Shown: positions 1 through 6,536, counted from the first letter of the stretch. The stretch: 14,558 bases of DNA from Clostridia bacterium (GCA_017454075.1 JAFTDQ010000091.1:1-14558); one strand, 5' to 3'. Translations and numbers: made by a program. Notes: a model not told the origin generated them from the letters alone.

Positions 1-34
1 CTTCTCTCGGAACCTCCCTTTACACAAGGGAGGC
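1..34. repeat. Intergenic hairpin repeat, copy 1
   Basis: A 34-bp unit that recurs at 239-272 with one mismatch. Within it, cctccc (13-18) and gggagg (28-33) form a 6-bp stem around a 9-nt loop. It touches the window edge, so its true left boundary is unknown. It looks like a dispersed non-coding repeat of the kind seen between genes in Clostridia; whether it recurs elsewhere in the genome cannot be seen here. Confidence 0.7.
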
Positions 35-106
35 AGACGATTTGCGGTGATTCCCGAAAGGCTTTTTCCGTTATGTTTTCGTCAACTGAAAAGATCAGGT
101 AGCTTA

Positions 107-160
107 CGGCGAAGCCGGAAGCGTGCGGCGTGAGCCGCGGGAAGCATCCGGCGCAGCCGG
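107..160. repeat. Cluster of three short GC-rich hairpins
   Basis: Three perfect stem-loops sit side by side: 107-117 (cggc/gccg, loop gaa), 125-138 (gcggc/gccgc, loop gtga) and 148-160 (ccggc/gccgg, loop gca). All share a GGC-purine-rich loop-GCC plan and are spaced 7-9 nt apart. There is no T-run, so this is not a simple terminator. It may be a degenerate iterated element or the tail of an upstream transcript. Confidence 0.55.
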
Positions 161-238
161 TGATGAGGTGTATGCAAATAAAGGCAAAGATGTTTATTTT
201 GCGTCTGTCGCCCTTGCCCGGCCAACCCCTCCGCTTCT

Positions 239-272
239 CTTCTCTCGGAACCTCCCTTTACACAAGAGAGGC
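239..272. repeat. Intergenic hairpin repeat, copy 2
   Basis: Second copy of the 34-bp unit at 1-34, same orientation, 33 of 34 bases identical. The single change (position 267) breaks one pair of the stem. The hairpin cluster 107-160 lies between the copies, so the copies and cluster may be parts of one larger composite repeat. Confidence 0.7.
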
Positions 273-310
273 CATCGGTTCGATGTCCGCCGGGTTTATT
301 GACAAACTAT

Positions 311-338
311 CGGGCGGATGATAAAATAGACCCGCCCG
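311..338. other. Inverted repeat in the upstream non-coding region
   Basis: cgggcgg (311-317) pairs perfectly with ccgcccg (332-338) across a 14-nt A/T-rich loop. No T-run follows, so it is a weak candidate for a rho-independent terminator. No gene can be supported anywhere in 1-529. Confidence 0.4.
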
Positions 339-424
339 GGCTTGCGGCGGCGACTTGCAAAAAAGTTTTCAACAGGCGCCCAGGGCAGGGCTGATACGTA
401 ATTTCAAACGATAAAATCCTTATA

Positions 425-457
425 TATGACTACTTTCGTCAAAATTATGACAACTTT
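425..457. promoter_or_regulatory. 12-bp direct repeat, possible operator upstream of sigma gene A
   Basis: TATGACTACTTT (425-436) and TATGACAACTTT (446-457) agree at 11 of 12 positions and start 21 bp apart, two helical turns, so a regulator could bind both on one DNA face. The site lies about 40-75 bp upstream of the putative -10 of sigma gene A. A weaker pair, TATGAC at 4182 and TATGTGAC at 4201, precedes cassette B. The binding protein is unknown. Confidence 0.4.
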
Positions 458-458
458 T

Positions 459-510
459 AAAAACGCTTGTCGGATTTTGGCCTTCTCGTGCGTTATATAT
501 AATAGAGGGG
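459..510 (+). promoter_or_regulatory. Promoter-like element of sigma cassette A
   Basis: An A-tract followed by CGC (459-466), a CGG-T-rich-GGCC stretch (about 471-482), CGT at 491-493, TATAAT at 498-503 and then AGAGGG (504-509). The same order of blocks precedes sigma gene C at 6705-6755, and a shorter version precedes sigma gene B. There is no good TTGACA box 17 bp upstream of TATAAT. The shared arrangement therefore suggests a promoter recognised by the paralogous sigma factors themselves. Strong SD AAAGGAGGG at 516-524. Confidence 0.5.
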
Positions 511-529
511 CCTCGAAAGGAGGGTTCAG

Positions 530-1060
530 ATGAGTATATTCAGCAGCTCGGCGTGCGAGAGCGCTCTCCGTAAGATCGCTTCGGGAGATATGAGCGGGCT
601 TGAGCTCATATACGAAAAAATGGGCAGGCAGATCTACACATTCGCTCTGTCGATCCTCGGAAACGAGACCGAGGCGGAGGACGTAATGCAGAACACGTTC
701 ATCCGTATAATGGATTACGCCGGGACGTTTACCGGCGGTCATGCAAGGGCGTGGATCCTTGCCATAACACGGAGCATCGCGCTGACGAGACTCAGGAAAA
801 TACGCCGGACAGAAGAAGACGACCCCGGCGACGCCGCCTGCGACCCGTACGACGCCGTCGAGCAAAAAGACGAGATAGACCGCGCGATGGACAGCATAGA
901 GCAGGACGACAGACAGATCGTTCTGCTCCGCGCCGTTCACAGATTCAGGTATTCGGAGATATCGAAGATCACGGGCATAAGCGAAGACGCGGCGCAAAAG
1001 CGCTACGTCAGGGCGATCGAAAAAATGAGAAGATATATTCAGAAGGAGAACAGAAAATGA
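530..1060 (+). CDS. ECF-type RNA polymerase sigma factor (cassette A)
   Basis: A 176-residue sigma-70 family protein of ECF type that would direct RNA polymerase to a small regulon. Region 2 spans about residues 22-92, with the family hallmark AEDVMQNTF at 49-57. A short acidic linker follows, then region 4 at about 118-170 with the helix-turn-helix core SEISKITGISEDAAQKR. Its length is typical of ECF factors. The ATG at 530 follows a strong SD five bases upstream. It overlaps the next gene by ATGA (1057-1060), implying translational coupling to the membrane protein. It is a close paralogue of the sigma genes at 4297 and 6774: the N-terminal 60 residues align without gaps, including Cys9. Regulation by its partner membrane protein is inferred. 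Confidence 0.93.
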   Translation: MSIFSSSACESALRKIASGDMSGLELIYEKMGRQIYTFALSILGNETEAEDVMQNTFIRIMDYAGTFTGGHARAWILAITRSIALTRLRKIRRTEEDDPGDAACDPYDAVEQKDEIDRAMDSIEQDDRQIVLLRAVHRFRYSEISKITGISEDAAQKRYVRAIEKMRRYIQKENRK

Positions 1061-3063
1061 ATATCAGGAAGAAAATCAGAGACAGGTATAATTCCGTTGA
1101 AATCCCGCAGGCTTCCGACGTCCTGCCGGCAGGGACCGCGCCGCGAAGCAAAAGAAAAGGGGATCGCGGCGGGGTGAAGCTGTTTATCGAGCTCGCGGCG
1201 AGCGCCGCCGTGATAGTCTTTATTTTCGGGGCGGTTCTCGCGGGACAGGGAATGCTGAAAAGGCAGAACGCCCTCCCGCTCGGAGACCGGGACACGACGG
1301 ACACCGAGGCATATCAGACGACGGTCCGGAATGACTATAACGCCGATACCGGCTCGGAGCCCGCGCTGACTTCTGGCCGCGACGATACGGAAAATCACGG
1401 CACCGGCGCCGCTGTAGAGACTGTGGGAGACACAACGACGCCTCATGTGACGGATCCTCCGGACGAGACCACCGAGGTTTTCGACACCACCGAGGCTCCG
1501 CAGACCGGCGCGCTCGGGCTGACGGGCGACGAGACCGCCGACGAGCTCAACGAAAAACTTGTCGGCAAGAAGCTGAACGTGCTCGAAAAAACCTTCGGCG
1601 ACGCGCTCTTCTCCGTCGACGGCGACGCGGCGAACAAAAAGCTCGCGAAGAAAAACTGGTCGCTTTCCTCACTCGAAGGGGTAAAACTGTACAAAATCCC
1701 GTTCGACAGCAAATATTATCTCAACGTTGGCGTCGAAAAGAGCAGCGGCGAGGTCCTGTGGGTCTATCCCGCTTATTCGTACGAGGACGACGCGTATGAC
1801 GTCCTTCTCCTGAGGGAAAACTACAGGTATGACGAAGACCCGGTGATGCCGCTTTCCGAGTTCCCGCCGACAGGAGATTTCATATTCGACGATCCCGACG
1901 ACGAGGTGCTCTGGGGAGTCGCGGGGCTCAAAGAAGCCGACCTTACGTCAAGGTGGGGCGCTCCGTCGTCAAGCGGGGTATGGAGCACCGTATACGGGAC
2001 GTACACCGTAAAGATAACGTTCAATTCAAAGGGATACGCGGTAGATCTGGACTGCGAAAAAGCGGCGAATCCCCAGCGCAACGGCGTGAAGATGCCGGCG
2101 TCTCCCGATGCCGCCGTCAAAATGACGGATAAAAAACTCACCTCGGCGCTGAAAAACATGCCGGGTTACGCGCTCACCGAGCTTTGGGGATCCGAGGGAG
2201 CGGCAAATCTCTTCACCCCCGGACAAGCCGAACCCACCGGTATTGCGTGGATTTACGAAGATAAGATAATCGTCATCCGCATGTCCTCAAAGGGATACCT
2301 CAGCTCGGCGTCCGTCAGGAATCTTTCCGATTTCCTGTACGACGGCGTGAAAGAATACGCCGCGCCCGTCTTTTCGGATATTCTCGCGATGGAAGACAGC
2401 GAGATCGTCATGCCGCTCGGGCACGACGACAACCGCGCTTGGAGCGCCGAGATCTCGCAGAGATGGTACGAGGCTGTTCTCGCCGCCGAATATGAGGGCA
2501 TATATATCCCGTCGCAAAGGATGAGACCGTATACGCTCAACGCCGGTTTCCTTCCCGAGGGATCGGAGATCGTTTACTTCGGCAGCCAGAACTCAAACGC
2601 CGTCACCTACGTCTGCTGCAGCGGAAATCTCGTGATGCTGACCTTCTGCGAAAAGGACGAAAACGGATACGTATTCGACGATGACGGCTGCGTTATCTGC
2701 AACGGCGCGTCCCCCGTCACCCGCTATCTGCCGATATACGACGGCGACCGCCGGCTCGTCGGGTTCATTTACTCCTACACCGACAGCTACGGGATACGCC
2801 TCGGCGTCTGCGATCTCGTGAACTTCACGGCGCGTGAGATCGGGACGGTCACTGTATCCGGCAAAACCGTCACGGTAAGGAACGATGCGGGAGCATTCAC
2901 CGGCGAATCCGAAATATCGGGTCAGGGCGGCTTCCTTATCAGGACTGCCGGGGGCTTCGAGGTTCTCGCGGGCAGCGTGACGCACGCCTCGGGCTCTGAC
3001 CCGACCGGCGCGAAATACACGCTTTCGATCAAGTCATCGGGCGTTGAAATAACAGCCGGATAA
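1057..3063 (+). CDS. Single-pass membrane protein, putative anti-sigma/sensor A with BamE/BLIP-like repeats
   Basis: 668 residues; the start is fixed by SD AGAAGGAG (1041-1048) and the ATGA overlap with the sigma gene. Residues 1-40 are cytoplasmic and basic with an IRxxYxSVEIP motif. A transmembrane helix covers about 44-64. A Thr/Asp/Glu-rich stalk follows (about 75-160). The outer part has three units with a WG or FG turn followed by strands ending in a glycine: about 173-236, 291-333 and 369-420. The last two share SKGY and resemble the BamE/SmpA and BLIP fold pattern. The C-terminal part (430-668) is mostly beta and contains several cysteines (520, 521, 531, 545, 548, 585). The first 70 residues match the proteins at 4835 and 7310, while the remainder does not. 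Position and topology suggest an anti-sigma factor with an outer sensor. No HxxxCxxC zinc anti-sigma motif is present. Function unproven. Confidence 0.85.
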   Translation: MNIRKKIRDRYNSVEIPQASDVLPAGTAPRSKRKGDRGGVKLFIELAASAAVIVFIFGAVLAGQGMLKRQNALPLGDRDTTDTEAYQTTVRNDYNADTGSEPALTSGRDDTENHGTGAAVETVGDTTTPHVTDPPDETTEVFDTTEAPQTGALGLTGDETADELNEKLVGKKLNVLEKTFGDALFSVDGDAANKKLAKKNWSLSSLEGVKLYKIPFDSKYYLNVGVEKSSGEVLWVYPAYSYEDDAYDVLLLRENYRYDEDPVMPLSEFPPTGDFIFDDPDDEVLWGVAGLKEADLTSRWGAPSSSGVWSTVYGTYTVKITFNSKGYAVDLDCEKAANPQRNGVKMPASPDAAVKMTDKKLTSALKNMPGYALTELWGSEGAANLFTPGQAEPTGIAWIYEDKIIVIRMSSKGYLSSASVRNLSDFLYDGVKEYAAPVFSDILAMEDSEIVMPLGHDDNRAWSAEISQRWYEAVLAAEYEGIYIPSQRMRPYTLNAGFLPEGSEIVYFGSQNSNAVTYVCCSGNLVMLTFCEKDENGYVFDDDGCVICNGASPVTRYLPIYDGDRRLVGFIYSYTDSYGIRLGVCDLVNFTAREIGTVTVSGKTVTVRNDAGAFTGESEISGQGGFLIRTAGGFEVLAGSVTHASGSDPTGAKYTLSIKSSGVEITAG

Positions 3064-3081
3064 CCCTTGAAGGAAAAAAGA

Positions 3082-3642
3082 ATGAAAAGCAAGAGATTTT
3101 TATGCTTGCTTATGGCGGCGGCGATTCTGATTTTATCCGCCGCATCATGCGGGGAAAAACAGACGTACGGCGACGATGATCCGGAGAATATAGGAGATGT
3201 CGAACCTTTTGAAATGCCGGTTTCAAAAGTTACGCGTAAAGTTCATGTGAACCGACTAAGCGTTCTTTTGCTCAGAATGAAGTCCGGCTTGCCTGATATT
3301 TCCGGAGACATTTACATATACGGCGATCCGATCGAATACAATGATTACCCGCTTGCCGAAAAAATGGGGTTTTCACCGGACGCATATTCCGTTGCAGAAG
3401 ACGGCAGAAGAGTATATACGAAATATCAGTCCACGCTGTCCATCGATGAGTACGGAAGGTTTCGCTGGACGTTTGATCCCGGAAACAGTATGTCAGATAA
3501 AAAGGCCGAAGATGAACTTAAAAAAATTGCAAAAGATTATTTGGTTCGGTATGGACTTTATGAATCCGAGATGGAAATGAGCGTCAAAAAGGCAGGAAGC
3601 ACTTATATTGCAGAGCACGAAAAAAAACGGGATTCATTATGA
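3082..3642 (+). CDS. Lipoprotein-like protein, N-terminal part, frameshifted
   Basis: Begins 18 bases after the membrane protein A stop, in the same operon. I chose ATG 3082 because AAGGA lies at 3070-3074; an in-frame TTG at 3067 has no SD. Residues 1-25 are a signal peptide (basic KSKR, hydrophobic core) ending in SAASC, a weak lipobox with Cys24, so lipid anchoring on the outer face is plausible. The rest is polar and runs 186 residues to TGA 3640-3642. The stop appears only because of a run of eight A at 3620-3627: removing one A joins this frame to the one ending at 4030, giving a 315-residue product. No family is recognised for certain; alternating strands and helices recall PepSY/YycH-YycI-type extracytoplasmic domains. 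Its composition is more A+T rich than the sigma genes. Confidence 0.6.
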   Translation: MKSKRFLCLLMAAAILILSAASCGEKQTYGDDDPENIGDVEPFEMPVSKVTRKVHVNRLSVLLLRMKSGLPDISGDIYIYGDPIEYNDYPLAEKMGFSPDAYSVAEDGRRVYTKYQSTLSIDEYGRFRWTFDPGNSMSDKKAEDELKKIAKDYLVRYGLYESEMEMSVKKAGSTYIAEHEKKRDSL

Positions 3643-4030
3643 TGAATTATCTTCCGTATCATTTAGTTTTAGTCCCATGCCGGGCGGCATAATAAATGAT
3701 AGCGGAAATATTCAAGTTGGTATTCGCTCCGACGGGGTGATTCTCGAAGTCACGTCACAGTATCTTCATTTTGCCTCAAAAAAACGCGCTGAGATGCTGT
3801 CTGTCAGAGAGGCGATAACCCGAATTGAGCAGGAAAAGTACGTTATGGCGGGCGGGCAGAGCGCGTGGAACAAAATCTGGGTTGACTCAATTTCACTTGA
3901 ATATCGGATGTATGAAAACGATGAAGGAGATCCCGTTATTCAGCCGGTGTATTTTATGAACGGCAGCGCACCGATCGGCGGGCTGGCGAGAGACGGTGCG
4001 ACCTGCGTCGTACAGGCAAACAGATTTTGA
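3608..4030 (+). pseudogene. Lipoprotein-like protein, C-terminal part, displaced by +1 frameshift
   Basis: Continues the protein begun at 3082 in the +1 frame. The ATG at 3608 has no usable SD and reads through the A-run before entering real protein at about 3629, so an independent start is unlikely. The segment contains SVREAITRIEQEKY followed by an I-x-LEY strand and IQPVYFMNG, a pattern like the YycI/YycH and PepSY-type domains that end in a PVY/PVW motif. It ends at TGA 4028-4030, before the structured region at 4059. Either the gene is broken, the A-run length is a sequencing or assembly error, or the full protein is made by slippage on the A-run. No function is assigned. Confidence 0.6.
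3620..3627 (+). other. A8 homopolymer at frameshift junction
   Basis: Eight consecutive A lie exactly where the two lipoprotein-like frames meet. Removing one A yields a continuous 315-codon frame reading HEKNGIHYDEL across the junction. Runs of this length are known sites both of sequencing indels and of RNA polymerase slippage. Confidence 0.75.
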
Positions 4031-4058
4031 ACGCCTGCCGATAAAAAGCTATAACCGA

Positions 4059-4172
4059 ACGCGGGGGACGTTATGGATAGTCCTGACCGCGTGAGTACGC
4101 GAAAGTACTCGAAAGTCGCGCCGTCCGTGGCGCGCCCCCGCCGGAAGTAGGGCACCGGCGGGGGACTTTTTT
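4059..4172 (+). ncRNA. Multi-hairpin structured region ending in a terminator
   Basis: Four consecutive stems with little spacing: 4059-4092 (outer acgcgg/ccgcgt, inner ggac/gtcc, 10-nt loop), 4093-4110 (gagtac/gtactc), 4117-4134 (cgcgcc/ggcgcg) and 4135-4164 (10-bp terminator stem) followed by six T. In addition gcggggg (4061-4067) is perfectly complementary to cccccgc (4135-4141), so the first and last stems are mutually exclusive, as in attenuators. I do not recognise a known RNA family. It could be the structured 3' end of the cassette A transcript, an attenuator of read-through into cassette B, or a processed small RNA. No clear promoter lies directly upstream. Confidence 0.45.
4135..4172 (+). 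terminator. Rho-independent terminator after cassette A
   Basis: Ten-bp GC stem cccccgccgg (4135-4144) / ccggcggggg (4155-4164), loop AAGTAGGGCA, then AC and six T (4167-4172). It separates the cassette A operon from the promoter of cassette B. Its loop is nearly identical to that of the hairpin at 9538-9559. Confidence 0.85.
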
Positions 4173-4216
4173 GTTGCAATCTATGACTTGTTTCTGCCGT
4201 TATGTGACGAATATGC

Positions 4217-4275
4217 AAAAAAACGCAGGACGGGCAATCGCTTTTTGCGTCTTTATACGTACAATATAATGAAGG
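4217..4275 (+). promoter_or_regulatory. Promoter-like element of sigma cassette B
   Basis: A-tract plus CGC (4217-4226), a T-rich block (4241-4246), CGT at 4258-4260, TATAAT at 4265-4270 and GAAGG. From CGT onward 18 of 24 bases match the element before sigma gene C (4258-4281 versus 6737-6760). The upstream half is less conserved than between A and C. No TTGACA box. SD AAGGAGAG at 4283-4290. Confidence 0.5.
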
Positions 4276-4296
4276 ACCACGTAAGGAGAGCGGATT

Positions 4297-4869
4297 ATGG
4301 GCGTATTTGACGGCGCGATTTGCGACGCCGCAATGAAAAAGATCGCCGCCGGGGATATGGACGGCGTCGATATCATATACAAACATCTCGGAAAGCAGAT
4401 ATACACGCTCGCGCTCTCCATTCTCGGAAACGAGACCGCCGCGGAGGACGTAATGCAGGAAACGTTTCTGAGGATCATGAACTCCGCCGGGACCTACGTC
4501 CCGGAGCGCGGCGGCGCGAGGACCTGGATACTTGCTGTCACGAGAAATCTCGCGATCGACAGGGAACGGAAGGAGCACGCCGGGCTATGGGCGGATCTCA
4601 GCGAGGACGTCCCGGCGGAGGACGTTTACGCGCGTATCGACGACGCCGACGAGGCGGAGCGCATTCTCGGAGCGCTCGACGGCACCGAGAGGCAGATCGT
4701 CGTTCTGCGCGTCGTTCAGCGGCTTAAATGGAAAGAGGTCGCCGGGATAATCGGCAGATCGGAAAGCCGCACGAGAATGATATTCTCGGACGCTGTCGGC
4801 AAGATAAGAAAAATAACGGGGAAAGGGAAAAGCGATGAAGGCATTCAGAACGATACGCAGGAAGTTTGA
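4297..4869 (+). CDS. ECF-type RNA polymerase sigma factor (cassette B)
   Basis: 190-residue sigma-70 family ECF factor. Region 2 is at about residues 22-95 with AEDVMQETFLRI (49-60). Region 4 is at about 120-172 with ERQIVVLRVV and a helix-turn-helix around WKEVAGIIGRSESRTR. By hand count, 39 of the first 60 residues are identical to sigma factor C. ATG 4297 follows SD AAGGAGAG. Unlike the A and C pairs, which overlap by ATGA, this gene overlaps its membrane partner by 35 bases (4835-4869), giving an extra C-terminal tail (about 176-190) that the paralogues lack. The pair is probably translationally coupled. Likely held inactive by the partner protein until a signal arrives; this is inferred from gene order. 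Confidence 0.93.
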   Translation: MGVFDGAICDAAMKKIAAGDMDGVDIIYKHLGKQIYTLALSILGNETAAEDVMQETFLRIMNSAGTYVPERGGARTWILAVTRNLAIDRERKEHAGLWADLSEDVPAEDVYARIDDADEAERILGALDGTERQIVVLRVVQRLKWKEVAGIIGRSESRTRMIFSDAVGKIRKITGKGKSDEGIQNDTQEV

Positions 4870-6475
4870 ATCAGTAAAGGTTCCGGAACAGTCGGCGATT
4901 TATCCGCCGGAGCTCCTTGACAGAAAGAAAAAATCGAAATCCGACAAATCGTTATTCGTTGAACTGGCGGCCGGCGGCATTGTCCTCGCGGCCATGATTT
5001 TCGCCGTCATAGCCGGCCAGGGGATTATTAGAAAACAGACCGGCAATCTCCCCGGAGAGAGCACAATGGGAAGCAATTTGGATGAAACGGGCGAAGAAAC
5101 AGATGCCCCGAAAGAAGCTTACAATGAGCCAAAATATTATGATGACAGTCAGGAATTTTACGTATCGGAGGAAAAATCGGGCGAATCACATCGCTTTACT
5201 CTCCGACTGAATAAAAACGGCCACTTTTCATATCGCGAGGAGCATGATGAAATTTTTATCTCCGGCTCCGGAATATGGAAACTTGTCGACGGAGTGCTTT
5301 CATTAAACGAGGCGGGAATCATTTCGCGATTTGCTGTAAGCGATGACGGCCTGACTCTGACTGCTGATAAATCGGCAAAGAATATCTTTTCGGGAATCCT
5401 CGAAGACGAAAAACTGATATTGACTAAAGGAGACACGGGATATCTGCCAAATTGCAGCACAAAATACATTCTGACTATCAGTAACGACAAACTGCATGTT
5501 GAAGAGTTTGTCGAGATATTAATACGCAACGGTTACGAGAGTACAAGCACGTATCTCTATACGAAGTTTTTTAACGTGACTCCGATAGGAATACGTTCCG
5601 AAACGCAGGACATCGAAATATTCTGCGGGGGCGACGGAGTCAGAGGATATTACATCAGATACAAAGACAATGCAATCAAATGCGAAGGAAGCGGCATAGG
5701 CTGCGTTTATCTGTGGGATTACGACGGTAACGGTGTAAAAGATACGGTATCTGTACACTCGCTCGGATACGAATTTGTGAGTACAGGGATCTGCGTGACG
5801 GATCTGACGACTATGAAACAAACGCTGATTTATGTCGTTCCGCACAAGACAGGTGTTGTTTACAATCCTCAAAACTCGCTTCAATTCGACTATGACGGAG
5901 AAAGCGTATACATAAACGGACAAAAGATCACATATTCTGACGGGAAGTTCAGTTGTGGCAGCATTTTCGGCGGATCGGCTGATGAAAACCTCGAGAATGA
6001 TGAACCTCAGACCGTGATTTATAATGGTATGCTTGTTTCAAAGAAGATTGCTGACTCATTAAAAAGCGCCGGTTCGGAAATAAGATGCGATCCGGGCAGA
6101 CACCTTGATGAATTTCTGGAAATAATGGAGCGGGACGGATTTGTTACTCAAAACGGCACAAGTGAGAAAAAGTCCGGAATCTCCGACTGGCGAAACATAT
6201 CATTCGAACGAAAAACGAAAGTGGACGTTTTTGTTTCCGTTCAGGAAAACATCGTATTGATTATGGCCAACGGCAAGGTATTTCAGCCCTTTGAAACGTC
6301 CGGTGGCGCGCTTGTTGAATTTACTTTTTTGGATATAGATGACGACGGCATTGAAGAAATAATTGCATACGGGAGCCGGAAGGAATCCGGGGTTACGCAC
6401 TATTACATAGATGGAAATGACCCGGGGACGAATTTTGTTATAAACATCGCTTTCAAAAACAGTACCGGCTTGTGA
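4835..6475 (+). CDS. Single-pass membrane protein, putative anti-sigma/sensor B with duplicated outer module
   Basis: 546 residues. It starts inside the end of the sigma gene; the upstream GGGGAAAGGG is a weak SD, consistent with coupled translation. Residues 1-38 are cytoplasmic with IRRKFESVKVPEQSAIYPP, then basic. ELAAG precedes a transmembrane helix at about 42-64. The outer part starts with a strand-rich module at about 106-200 (FTLRLNKNGHFSY, GSGIW, then LSLNEAG), a small beta-barrel-like pattern. A module at about 219-325 is then repeated at about 421-530: HVEEFVEILIRNGY matches HLDEFLEIMERDGF, and DYDGNGVKDT matches DIDDDGIEEI. These acidic loops resemble VCBS/FG-GAP or other calcium-binding DxDxxG loops. 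A terminator follows at 6495. Paralogous to A and C only in the N-terminal ~70 residues. The ligand is unknown. Confidence 0.85.
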   Translation: MKAFRTIRRKFESVKVPEQSAIYPPELLDRKKKSKSDKSLFVELAAGGIVLAAMIFAVIAGQGIIRKQTGNLPGESTMGSNLDETGEETDAPKEAYNEPKYYDDSQEFYVSEEKSGESHRFTLRLNKNGHFSYREEHDEIFISGSGIWKLVDGVLSLNEAGIISRFAVSDDGLTLTADKSAKNIFSGILEDEKLILTKGDTGYLPNCSTKYILTISNDKLHVEEFVEILIRNGYESTSTYLYTKFFNVTPIGIRSETQDIEIFCGGDGVRGYYIRYKDNAIKCEGSGIGCVYLWDYDGNGVKDTVSVHSLGYEFVSTGICVTDLTTMKQTLIYVVPHKTGVVYNPQNSLQFDYDGESVYINGQKITYSDGKFSCGSIFGGSADENLENDEPQTVIYNGMLVSKKIADSLKSAGSEIRCDPGRHLDEFLEIMERDGFVTQNGTSEKKSGISDWRNISFERKTKVDVFVSVQENIVLIMANGKVFQPFETSGGALVEFTFLDIDDDGIEEIIAYGSRKESGVTHYYIDGNDPGTNFVINIAFKNSTGL

Positions 6476-6494
6476 CTTGAAAGTAATATCTGCT

Positions 6495-6528
6495 GGCTTC
6501 CCCTCGTTTGCGGGGAGGCCTTTTGTTT
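6495..6528 (+). terminator. Rho-independent terminator after cassette B
   Basis: ggcttcccc (6495-6503) pairs with ggggaggcc (6512-6520), nine pairs with one G-T wobble, 8-nt loop, then TTTTGTTT. Lies 20 bases after the stop of membrane protein B. Confidence 0.85.
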
Positions 6529-6536
6529 GCCGACGG

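Noticed and set aside
130..321. 63-codon open frame in the left intergenic region
   Set aside because: Runs through the repeat units and hairpins, no SD, no recognisable protein character.
404..997. Minus-strand open frames opposite the sigma genes (also 3940-4578 and 6756-7025) that resemble each other
   Set aside because: Their mutual similarity simply mirrors the paralogy of the sigma genes on the other strand. No SD or independent features.
751..1056. Possible 102-residue N-terminal extension of membrane protein A
   Set aside because: Lies out of frame over the sigma gene and is Arg-rich shadow sequence. The SD and ATGA overlap at 1057 and alignment with the two paralogues fix the start.
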